Shown here: positions 25,977-33,311 of the stretch, piece by piece
Position numbering within the stretch: the stretch's first letter is position 1
Layout: every line of letters begins with the position of its first letter
NCBI RefSeq assembly: GCF_004801405.1
Contig: NZ_SSOB01000066.1
Location: 1 to 41,341 of the forward strand
Length of the DNA: 41,341 nt
DNA from: Cohnella fermenti
Lineage (GTDB): Bacteria; Bacillota; Bacilli; Paenibacillales; Paenibacillaceae
Direction of reading: 5' to 3'
Made by a program: the position numbers and the translations under genes
Notes under the pieces: model-generated
The model's input: only the letters and a program-made list of their open reading frames with translations
The model's database searches: none
What the model was told of the DNA's origin: nothing

Positions 25977-26051
25977 CGTCGAGGATAGTCGAGCTACGAG
26001 AAGGATGTCCCGCAACGGAAGCCGCTATCCCGGTCTGCTGCCCTCTTCTGC

Positions 26052-26073
26052 CCGAAAGGGCATGCCCTTTCGG
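26052..26073. promoter_or_regulatory. Perfect 22-base palindrome before the MMPL gene
   Basis: CCGAAAGGGCA (26052-26062) is followed without a loop by its exact complement TGCCCTTTCGG. It lies 76 bases after the response-regulator stop and 76 bases before the MMPL start. It may be a weak terminator for the regulator gene (tail ACGATTTC is poor) or an operator; the lack of any loop favours a protein site slightly. Confidence 0.5.
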
Positions 26074-26148
26074 ACGATTTCAAATCCTTGTTGATAAGGT
26101 ACCATTATGTCATGTCGTTACGGAGCAGACAAAACGGAGGGAACGATT

Positions 26149-28329
26149 ATGGCAAAATGGTTGTACAATCTTGGGAAATGGTCATTTCGCAGGAAAAAAA
26201 CGGCACTAACGATTACCATTGCCGCGCTGGTTATTGCAATAGCAGCCGGAATCGGAATGGGCTCCAAATTCAGCGGCGATATGAGTATCCCCGGCACCAA
26301 ATCGGAACAGGCTCAGAACGTATTGGCTGAAGCCTTCGGAACCTCATCCGACGGAGGCGGCACCATTACTTTGATTTACAAGGCTCCGGACGGGGAGACG
26401 CTGGAGTCGGAAGCCGTCAAAGAGATTGTTCAAGCAACGGAGCAAGAAGTCGCCAAGGATGAGGAAGTCGCCTCCATTACGACCGTTTACGATGCCAACT
26501 CGATCAGTCCGGATAAACGAATCGGTTATTCCACTGTTACTTATAAAGTTGCGGCGGATGAGGTTGCGCAGGACTCGATCGAGCATGTTGAGGCAGCCAT
26601 AAAGACAGCTAACGATAAAGGAGTACAGACCGAGCTCGGAGGTACGGTAGCCTTGTCAGAGCTGGAAATCGGAGGAATCTCCGAAGTTGTCGGGGTTGCC
26701 GTAGCCTTCTTGATCCTTGTTCTAACTTTCGGTTCGTTCGTGGCGGCCGGGCTGCCCATTCTAACAGCGGTTATTGGTCTTGCGATCGGCATGATGCTGA
26801 TCTTCGTCGGTTCGCACTATACGTCGATCCCTTCCTTCTCTTTGTCGCTTGCCTCCATGCTGGGGTTGGCCGTCGGAATCGACTACGGTCTGTTCATTAT
26901 TTCCCGATTCAGACACAATCTGAGTGACGGAATGGAGCGTGCGGAAGCCGCAGCCATGTCCAATGCAACAGCGGGAAGCGCGGTCATCTTCGCAGGACTT
27001 ACCGTCATCATCGCTTTGCTCGGCTTGACCGTGACCGGAATCCCATTCTTGGGAGCAATGGGCATCTCCGCAGCCGTTACCGTGTTCGCAGCCGTCATTG
27101 TCTCTCTGGTAAGTATTCCTGCACTTCTGGGTGCAACGACGAAAGTATTCGCCCCAAAAACAGGAAAGTCCAAAAACGATACTCGTTCCGTGAGCCCTCA
27201 AGACGGAGAATCGAATCGATGGGGACGCTTCGTTACCAAGTATCCTTTGCCTGTCCTGATTGCTTGCGTGCTTCTATTGGGCTTGGTTAGCTTGCCCGCC
27301 CTTCACCTTCACACCGGACTTCCGAACAATGGGACCAAGTCGACCGACACAACGGAACGTCGAGGGTATGATCTTCTGTCGGAAGGCTTCGGCGCCGGCT
27401 TCAACGGCCCCCTTATCCTCGTAGCCAAAGCGGATTCGAGTGTAGCTGATCCGGCTGCAGCCATTGACATTGCAACAAGCGGCTTATCCGAATTATCCAA
27501 TGTTGCCAGCGTTACGCCTCCACAGTTGAATGCATCCGGAGACACGGCTATTTTAACTCTGCTGCCAGGCACAGACCCTTTGGATACCCAAACGAGTGAT
27601 TTGGTCAAAGAAATTCGTCAACAAGCTGCAAGCATACAAGAAGAGACTCATGTCGAGCTGATGGTCACCGGCGCTACGGCGGTCGACATCGACATCTCTG
27701 ACATGCTGAACCAAGCTTTGCCCAAATTCGCCGGATTGATCGCAGGGCTTGCCTTCATTCTGCTCGCCATCGTCTTCCGCTCGATTCTGATTCCGATCAA
27801 GGCGGTGGTTGGATACTTGTTGACGTTGACAGCCACGCTTGGGTTCATTGTATTCGTCATCCAGGACGGGAACATGGCGAGCTTCTTCGGAATACCGGAA
27901 CCTGCTCCGGTCTTGAACTTCCTCCCGGTCCTGGTTGCAGGCATTCTGTTCGGCTTGGCGATGGACTACGAAGTATTCCTGGTAAGTGCGATGCGCGAGA
28001 AGTACTCCCATAGCAAGCAACCCAAGAAGTCGATTCTGTATGGGTTGAGAACAAACGGGAAAGTGGTATTTGCGGCCGGCCTCATTATGGTTTCCGTGTT
28101 CGCCAGCTTTATTTTCGCGGAGGATTCGATCATCAAATCGATGGGACTTGCTCTGGCCGTCGGCATTCTCTTCGATGCCTTTATTGTCCGCCTGACGCTC
28201 GTTCCGGCTATTATGACCCTTCTGGGCAAGTCGGCATGGTATTTCCCTCGATGGCTTGATCGCATCCTGCCGAAGATCGATATCGAAGGTGAAGCGTTTC
28301 AGCATGACAAGCGAACACATCTTCATTAA
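26149..28329 (+). CDS. MMPL/RND-family exporter
   Basis: A 726-residue transporter of the MMPL branch of the RND superfamily, which exports lipids, siderophores or antibiotics. There are two repeats, each with one helix, a large outer domain and five helices. The conserved proton-relay aspartates are seen in VGIDYGLFIISRFRHNL (near residue 260) and LAMDYEVFLVSAMREKY (near residue 605). A cytoplasmic linker with charged residues (APKTGKSKNDTRS) separates the halves. The ATG at 26149 has GGAGGG 9 bases upstream. It follows a TetR gene, kinase and LuxR regulator in the same direction and is the likely output of both controls. Substrate not predictable. Confidence 0.92.
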   Translation: MAKWLYNLGKWSFRRKKTALTITIAALVIAIAAGIGMGSKFSGDMSIPGTKSEQAQNVLAEAFGTSSDGGGTITLIYKAPDGETLESEAVKEIVQATEQEVAKDEEVASITTVYDANSISPDKRIGYSTVTYKVAADEVAQDSIEHVEAAIKTANDKGVQTELGGTVALSELEIGGISEVVGVAVAFLILVLTFGSFVAAGLPILTAVIGLAIGMMLIFVGSHYTSIPSFSLSLASMLGLAVGIDYGLFIISRFRHNLSDGMERAEAAAMSNATAGSAVIFAGLTVIIALLGLTVTGIPFLGAMGISAAVTVFAAVIVSLVSIPALLGATTKVFAPKTGKSKNDTRSVSPQDGESNRWGRFVTKYPLPVLIACVLLLGLVSLPALHLHTGLPNNGTKSTDTTERRGYDLLSEGFGAGFNGPLILVAKADSSVADPAAAIDIATSGLSELSNVASVTPPQLNASGDTAILTLLPGTDPLDTQTSDLVKEIRQQAASIQEETHVELMVTGATAVDIDISDMLNQALPKFAGLIAGLAFILLAIVFRSILIPIKAVVGYLLTLTATLGFIVFVIQDGNMASFFGIPEPAPVLNFLPVLVAGILFGLAMDYEVFLVSAMREKYSHSKQPKKSILYGLRTNGKVVFAAGLIMVSVFASFIFAEDSIIKSMGLALAVGILFDAFIVRLTLVPAIMTLLGKSAWYFPRWLDRILPKIDIEGEAFQHDKRTHLH

Positions 28330-28356
28330 TGTCCTGAAACTTCTCCCATATAAGTA

Positions 28357-28381
28357 GGAGGACTGCATCGTGCAATCCTCC
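28357..28381. terminator. Hairpin between convergent MMPL and zinc-ribbon genes
   Basis: GGAGGACTGCA (28357-28367) pairs with TGCAATCCTCC (28371-28381) except at one position, with a 3-base loop. There is no strong T-tract on either side. Its place 27 bases past the MMPL stop, ahead of a convergent gene, suggests a terminator or 3' stabiliser. Confidence 0.55.
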
Positions 28382-28449
28382 TCGTGTGTCCAATATCAAT
28401 TGTTCAGTGATCTTGCCGATCCGGCTCTTCCCCCTTCATCATCTCTTGC

Positions 28450-28794
28450 CTATACTTTTTTTACGAATTCGGATTTTAATTTCATGGCTCCAAAACCATC
28501 GATCTTGCAATCAATATCATGATCACCCTCGACAAGGCGAATATTCTTTACTTTTGTGCCTATTTTTAAAACAGATGAGCTTCCTTTAACTTTAAGATCT
28601 TTGATTATGGACACGGTATCTCCGTCGCTTAATACATTCCCATTAGAATCCTTGATAATCTTATTTGCTTCATTCTTCTCGGCTTCCGATTCTGTCGACC
28701 ACTCATGACTGCATTCCGGGCAAATAAATAATTTTCTGTCTTCATACGTATACTCCGAGTTGCATTGAGGGCAATTGGGAAAATGCACGGTCAT
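28450..28794 (-). CDS. yjdM: PhnA/YjdM-type zinc-ribbon protein
   Basis: A 114-residue protein of the YjdM (formerly PhnA) family. The N-terminal zinc ribbon has CPQCNSEYTYEDRKLFICPECSHEW (two CPxC pairs), and the C-terminal SH3-like domain reads DSNGNVLSDGDTVSIIKDLKVKG, SSVLKIGTKVKNIRLVEGDHDIDCKIDGFGAMKLKSEFVKK. Length and both domains are normal for the family. Despite the old name, a role in phosphonate use is not established. It overlaps the Cys-rich gene upstream by 4 bases (ATGA), with GGAGAG before its start, so the two are co-translated. Confidence 0.93.
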   Translation of the reverse strand: MTVHFPNCPQCNSEYTYEDRKLFICPECSHEWSTESEAEKNEANKIIKDSNGNVLSDGDTVSIIKDLKVKGSSSVLKIGTKVKNIRLVEGDHDIDCKIDGFGAMKLKSEFVKKV

Positions 28795-29435
28795 TTATTC
28801 TCTCCTTCGATTCGATTGAGATGATAGTCACGCAGCGCTTTTTGAAAATTATGAAAACGACTGGACAAAACTTGGAGTTCTCTTTCGATTTTAATTTGCT
28901 TTTTAGGATCATTTTTGCAATGATTCAATCGATCAATGTTTTTATCTATTTTCTCTCGGAGTGTTAAGATGAATCCTATTGCAATTTGTTCTGATGCCAG
29001 TTCTCGCAGGTCGGTCGCAAGGGCTTCACTTAGATTCCGAATTCTGTTCATTTGCAACGGCTTCTCCACGAAAAAAACCTCCGGCGTGAAATCTTCGCGG
29101 AAGTCTTGACCTGGAACTTGTCTCCAGAAATCGTCCCATTCCTTCAGCAGTCTTGTTGCATATAGCAGGTATTTTAGAAATCCGCACAACCATGCCGTAC
29201 AACTTGTATTGCGGTTTGCACATCCAATTCCATCCACAAGGTGGCGACAACCACTACAACAGGAACCCCCATTTAGGATACATACCTTGCAAATTAAATC
29301 GGAGCCGACCTCATTCAAAGCATCGACCCCAATCTTGATAACCGTTTGTCTGCTCATATTCGTTATTCGGGAGGTTGATTCGTAAATGGACTGTGAAATG
29401 GGCTGTGATTGGTCGTTAGAATTAAAGCTTGGCAT
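28791..29435 (-). CDS. Cysteine-rich hypothetical protein
   Basis: A 214-residue soluble protein that I do not recognise. Residues about 48-85 hold ten cysteines: CKVCILNGGSCCSGCRHLV, then DGIGCANRNTSCTAWLCGF. The pattern suggests a metal- or Fe-S-binding module. The C-terminal half is charged and helical (FILTLREKIDKNIDRLN, KKQIKIERELQVLSSRFHNF) and may form a coiled coil. There is no signal peptide or membrane helix. GGAGGGTGA stands directly before the ATG. A strong promoter with a 20-base dyad lies upstream. It is co-translated with the YjdM-type zinc protein, so metal handling or redox sensing is a reasonable but unproven guess. Confidence 0.8.
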   Translation of the reverse strand: MPSFNSNDQSQPISQSIYESTSRITNMSRQTVIKIGVDALNEVGSDLICKVCILNGGSCCSGCRHLVDGIGCANRNTSCTAWLCGFLKYLLYATRLLKEWDDFWRQVPGQDFREDFTPEVFFVEKPLQMNRIRNLSEALATDLRELASEQIAIGFILTLREKIDKNIDRLNHCKNDPKKQIKIERELQVLSSRFHNFQKALRDYHLNRIEGENK

Positions 29436-29466
29436 TCACCCTCCACCTTTAACGTATAAAAATCAA

Positions 29467-29521
29467 ATATTCAAATGTTTGAATATAAAAGCATTATAAT
29501 GCAGATGCATCCAAATAACAA
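29467..29521 (-). promoter_or_regulatory. Promoter and downstream dyad of the Cys-rich/yjdM operon
   Basis: On the minus strand TTGTTA (29516-29521) and TATAAT (29493-29498) are 17 bases apart. The perfect 20-base dyad ATATTCAAATGTTTGAATAT (29467-29486) begins 6 bases after the -10 and so covers the transcription start, a classical repressor position. TTCAAA/TTTGAA arms resemble ArsR/SmtB-type metal-sensor operators, though no such gene is in the window. GCATTATAATGC around the -10 is itself palindromic. Confidence 0.7.
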
Positions 29522-29534
29522 TCAATGGATAGAT

Positions 29535-29547
29535 CCCCCCCCCCCCC
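29535..29547. repeat. C13 homopolymer tract
   Basis: Thirteen consecutive C bases in the non-coding gap upstream of the Cys-rich gene's promoter. The length may be unreliable because homopolymers are prone to sequencing error and slippage. Confidence 0.9.
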
Positions 29548-29604
29548 GGCTTATTCCTCTATCCACAAGCATTTAATTGTCCGTTCATAATTGCCAATCG
29601 GGTA

Positions 29605-29633
29605 GTCGGCTACTCATTAGTTGAGTAGCCGAC
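29605..29633. repeat. 12-bp hairpin beside the intron 3' end
   Basis: GTCGGCTACTCA (29605-29616) and TGAGTAGCCGAC (29622-29633) form a perfect 12-pair stem with a 5-base loop. It lies directly after the presumed 3' end of the group II intron on the minus strand. It could be part of the 3' exon (for example a second terminator) or belong to the intron. Confidence 0.75.
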
Positions 29634-29639
29634 TCCGGG

Positions 29640-30254
29640 TAGAAGGGCCACCCAACTGGTGGCCCGAACCCCCACAGAACCCGGCGTGCGGATTTCCCGA
29701 GCCAGGCTCTTCAGAAATAGATTCACGTAAGCGCTTCTTGGCTCCCCGACTCCTGTCTGGCACATGGATTCCTTCTCGGCACTTCTCTTACACCAGTTCC
29801 GGGCTTCGCGCACAGTCCCTGCCTTTTGAGTCAGGGCTTGCATCGACAACTTCGTGCCGATTCACTCGCCTTTGCGGCTTTTCCTGCGAGCTTATTCACT
29901 AATATCCCTTCTTCTGACTTCTCACCATCCATAGCTGCGACTTGGCCGTCACGGCCTTGTTCGCAGGTTACCGCTATGCGGGAACGATGAGATCTCCTTG
30001 GGGCACGTCACCGGCTTTCCCCCGAATCCAATCCTCCTAACCTACAAGATCAGTGGTGGTATTGGACATCCCCTTTTTGTGCAGGGTTATCCGATCTCGT
30101 TGACCAACTTGGTTTAGCCGCCTGCTCCGGGGTTTGCCTTCAAGCCCTCCGCACGCATCCTCGCGGACTACGCACTGCCTGTCAGCTATGCACTCCGCCA
30201 CCTCGCGGTATGCTCGAGACTTCCACTCCTTAGTCGGCGCGCTGCCAAACGCAC
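29640..30254 (-). ncRNA. Group II intron RNA without maturase ORF (class C-like)
   Basis: On the minus strand a 615-base element begins with GTGCG (30254) and ends near CTAC (29640). A domain V candidate at 29677-29709 opens with GAGCC and closes with GGGTTC, with a GAAA tetraloop and a CGCACG bulge region; domain VI follows as GGGCCACC/GGTGGCCC (29645-29665). No reverse-transcriptase ORF exists in it; short frames inside are not plausible proteins. Bacterial class C introns insert behind intrinsic terminators, and one stands immediately upstream (30259-30285). About 600 bases is roughly the RNA part of such introns without the ORF. Boundaries are estimates. It would need a maturase supplied in trans to move. 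Confidence 0.68.
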
Positions 30255-30256
30255 GC

Positions 30257-30285
30257 AAAAGCAGCCCCAACTTAGAGGGCTGCTT
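30257..30285 (-). terminator. Intrinsic terminator of the secreted-glycosidase operon
   Basis: On the minus strand AAGCAGCCC pairs with GGGCTGCTT (arms 30259-30267 and 30277-30285) over a 9-base loop and runs into TTTT. It lies 52 bases past the stop of the glycosidase at 30337. The intron begins 3 bases beyond the T-run. Confidence 0.85.
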
Positions 30286-30336
30286 CTTAACCTAGGTCCG
30301 ATATTAATAACCCTTTACGGCTTGATCGACATTGCG

Positions 30337-32391
30337 TTAATTTATCGTAATGTTGTCAAGCTCGGCGAACCCGATGCTTCCTTTGGCCAGCCGGATAATG
30401 TTGTCTCCTGCCGTCAGACCCACGCTTACGTTCACGGATCCGAATTGCCCCCAGCCCGCCGTAGGCGTGTAGGTTACCGTAGTCGTCGACCCGCCGTTAA
30501 CATTCAGCGAGTGCGTCGAATTGGCGCCTGTGCCGTTCGCGTAGCGGATCGTCATCGTGTAGGTCTTTGTCGTCGGTACTTTTACATAAAAATCAACGTA
30601 ACTGTCGGAGAAATCAATCTGCGCAACGTATTTGCCGCCGGATGCGCTAGCACTAGACGAGATGTTGGAATGGCTGACAGCCGCGTATTCCGCTTCGTAT
30701 ACGTTTGTTGCCTGACCGAACGGCGTGATATAAATCCGGTAGCCGTCATTGCTATTCACTCCGGTTATCGGCACTGTGATCTGATTGCCCGCGATCGTGT
30801 AATCGGCTTCGAACAACGTGTTCGTCGTGTTGACGGCCATGCTTCGATTGACGAACGGCGTCGATTCCACTCGCACATGCACTTTGCTGCCGTTCGTTCC
30901 GAAGAAGGACGGGAAGTTCTGGATGACCGCGTTGACGGTGCCGTCCGTTACGCCGCCGAACAGAACGCTGGCGTATTGTCTCAACGAGTCCACGTTGGCG
31001 AAGCCATCAAGCCCGGTCATATCGTACACGTTTGGCGGCGTAACGGAGACCATATTGCCCGTCATGTCTCCGTACCACTTGTAGAACCACCAACCGCCGT
31101 TTCGCTGCGCGGAGCTGGACAACAAGCTCCCCAACCTGCCGGGGTTTGGCACGTCCCAATAGCTTTGCATGGCGGTGTCGATCTGCAGCCTTTCGAACTT
31201 TGCGATCAGAGGAGCCACCTTGCCAGGCTTGCCTTCGTCGCTGAGCCAGCCCGCTCCGCTGTATTCGTTGATCGATATCGGCTCGGGCGTAATGCCGAGA
31301 GACGATTCGATCGCCCGGTAATCTTCGAATGTCGACGTAATATTCTCGCCGCTGAGAATATGCCAGCCGCCGATATCCGGAAGCGTGTTATGCACTTTCT
31401 GATACGTCAAGAATTCCACCATGAAATTGTGGCTGTATCCGGCCAGCGAAGGACCGATCACTTTAGCCGTCGAGTCGAGCTGCTTCAGCTTGGTGTATGA
31501 TTGGCTGAAAAACTCCGAAAAGGTCAGGTTGCCCGACGTATTCGAAGATGCATAACCGCTGCTGTAAGTGGTCGAATGGTTGACGGTGCCGTTTTCCGCC
31601 TCGTATCTGGCCGGATTGCCGCCCGCAATATCGATCAAATCGAGCTCGGCGTATCCGGTCGAGCCTTTGGCGAGTCTGATCGTGTTGCTGCCTGCATTCA
31701 AGTTGACGTTTACGGTCACCGTACTCGCGCTTCCCGTATTCAGCCAACCGTCGGTTCTCGGATACGCAACCGTCGTCGCGCCGCCACCGTTAACGGTCAA
31801 GTTCTGCGTCGAGGAAGCGCTCGTGCCGTTGGCGTAACGGATCGTCATGGCATAAGCTTTGGTCGTCGGCACACTGACGGTAAACTGCACATAGCTGTCG
31901 CTGTAATCGATGCCCCCCACATATTGGCCTTTCCACGTGCCGTTCGGCTCGTTCCATACCTCGTAGCCGTAGATGTTCGTCAGACCGGCCGACTTCACCG
32001 CATTGACTGTCGTCGTCAGCTTGTTGAACCAATCATTCAGATTCGAATAATTGTACCAGCCGGTAAACCAGTCCGCCAACCGAATGGACACCTGGCTGCC
32101 CGTTCCCGCCAGCTTCTGAGCAACCGGAACCGCGGCTCCCCATGGCTGCTGATAGCCGGCGACCGCCGGATTGTTGAACGCTTTGGCATGAAGCGGAATG
32201 ATCAGGCTGTTATCCGGCTGGTTCTCGATGACGCCGTATAACGAGCCGCCCGCCGCATGCGTTACAGGCCTGATTACGCTGGACAAATCGACCGTCAGGC
32301 TGGTCGCCGCATAAGCCGGAGTAACCGATACCGTACTGCTCAACAGCGCAATGAGACCGGCAAACAGCATCGCTTTCTTGCCTTTCTTCAC
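30337..32391 (-). CDS. Secreted glycosidase with CBM inserted in the catalytic domain
   Basis: A 684-residue exported enzyme. Signal peptide residues 1-28 end in PAYA. A clan GH-A-like barrel follows: GSLYGVIEN, VSIRLADWF, acid/base glutamate in YGYEVWNEPNG (about 148) and probable nucleophile in PISINEYSG (about 376). Between WNEP and SEFFSQSYTKLKQLDSTAKVIGPS, about 134 residues (154-287) form a CBM6/35-like module whose YEAE first strand comes last, so it reads as a circular permutation of the ordinary module at 564-684. I chose GTG 32391 because GGGAGGAAA lies before it; an in-frame ATG at 32406 overlaps that site. It is the last gene after a sugar ABC transporter set and probably frees oligosaccharides from arabinoxylan-type polymers. 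The exact GH family is uncertain (GH39-like). Confidence 0.82.
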   Translation of the reverse strand: MKKGKKAMLFAGLIALLSSTVSVTPAYAATSLTVDLSSVIRPVTHAAGGSLYGVIENQPDNSLIIPLHAKAFNNPAVAGYQQPWGAAVPVAQKLAGTGSQVSIRLADWFTGWYNYSNLNDWFNKLTTTVNAVKSAGLTNIYGYEVWNEPNGTWKGQYVGGIDYSDSYVQFTVSVPTTKAYAMTIRYANGTSASSTQNLTVNGGGATTVAYPRTDGWLNTGSASTVTVNVNLNAGSNTIRLAKGSTGYAELDLIDIAGGNPARYEAENGTVNHSTTYSSGYASSNTSGNLTFSEFFSQSYTKLKQLDSTAKVIGPSLAGYSHNFMVEFLTYQKVHNTLPDIGGWHILSGENITSTFEDYRAIESSLGITPEPISINEYSGAGWLSDEGKPGKVAPLIAKFERLQIDTAMQSYWDVPNPGRLGSLLSSSAQRNGGWWFYKWYGDMTGNMVSVTPPNVYDMTGLDGFANVDSLRQYASVLFGGVTDGTVNAVIQNFPSFFGTNGSKVHVRVESTPFVNRSMAVNTTNTLFEADYTIAGNQITVPITGVNSNDGYRIYITPFGQATNVYEAEYAAVSHSNISSSASASGGKYVAQIDFSDSYVDFYVKVPTTKTYTMTIRYANGTGANSTHSLNVNGGSTTTVTYTPTAGWGQFGSVNVSVGLTAGDNIIRLAKGSIGFAELDNITIN

Positions 32392-32474
32392 GTTCTTTCC
32401 TCCCATATTAGTAGATTAAAATCAAAAAAATCCGTTCTTTGTGTCAAACGTTAAGCATCACCCCCTTTTTCGTG

Positions 32475-33311
32475 TCATCCTTTGACCGCCCCGTTGGTCA
32501 AACCGCTCACGATATACCGCTGAACAAAAATAAAAATCAGCACAACAGGAATGATGCTGACGGTTCCGAACGCCATCGTATTATTCCACGAAGTGCTCTG
32601 AAAGCCGAGAAACGTATAGATGCCCGAAGTGATAGGGCGCATGCTTTCCTTGCTGATGAACGTCATCCCATAGATGAGATCGCCCCATGCGAACAAGAAG
32701 GAGAACACCATTGCGACGGCAACACCGGGCAGGGCAAGCGGCAGCATGATGCGCAGGAAGGTCCGGATCGCGCCGCAGCCATCGATTGTCGCGGACTCTT
32801 CCAGCTCTTTGGGCAATCCGGCAAAATACGTGCGCAGCGTAACGACAGAGAACGGAATCCCGATTGTCGCATTCGCGAGAATGGTGCTCCAATAATTCGG
32901 CCCGATCAATCCCATATGTTTGAATTGAATGAACAGAGGCGTAAGAATCAACGACGAAGGCAGCATTTGCGTTACAAGAAACAGAAGCAGAAGCATGCTC
33001 TTACCCGGAATCCTGAATCGACCGAGTCCGTAAGAGGCCGGGATCGCCAGAAGCGTTGCGATCGCAAGCGAACCGAACGCAATGATAGCGCTATTGCGAA
33101 ATCCGTTCAGGATGTTGTAGGAAGAACCCGTCAATTGCTCGGTATAGGATTCAAAATAAAAGGAGTGGGGAACCCAAGTGACAGGCGATCGGAATATTTC
33201 CCCTTCGGGCTTGAGCGAAGTAATAATCATCCAATAGAGTGGAAACAGGAAAGCCGCCGTTACGACGATTCCAATCAAGGAGAGCAGCCAAGACGGACAG
33301 CGGCGTCTCAT
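32475..33311 (-). CDS. Carbohydrate ABC transporter permease (MalG type)
   Basis: A 278-residue CUT1 permease with six helices. The EAA loop is ELEESATIDGCGAIRTFLRIMLPLALP, and the protein ends in GLTNGAVKG like its counterpart at 15108-15938. AGGAGCGG precedes the ATG; it overlaps the MalF-type gene by 4 bases. Together with that protein and the binding protein at 34302 it forms an importer, probably for the products of the secreted glycosidase encoded directly downstream. Confidence 0.93.
   Translation of the reverse strand: MRRRCPSWLLSLIGIVVTAAFLFPLYWMIITSLKPEGEIFRSPVTWVPHSFYFESYTEQLTGSSYNILNGFRNSAIIAFGSLAIATLLAIPASYGLGRFRIPGKSMLLLLFLVTQMLPSSLILTPLFIQFKHMGLIGPNYWSTILANATIGIPFSVVTLRTYFAGLPKELEESATIDGCGAIRTFLRIMLPLALPGVAVAMVFSFLFAWGDLIYGMTFISKESMRPITSGIYTFLGFQSTSWNNTMAFGTVSIIPVVLIFIFVQRYIVSGLTNGAVKG

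Noticed and set aside
29610..30270. Short frames inside the intron region as small proteins
   Set aside because: They follow structured RNA segments (domain V/VI), lack ribosome sites and match the usual spurious translations of group II introns.
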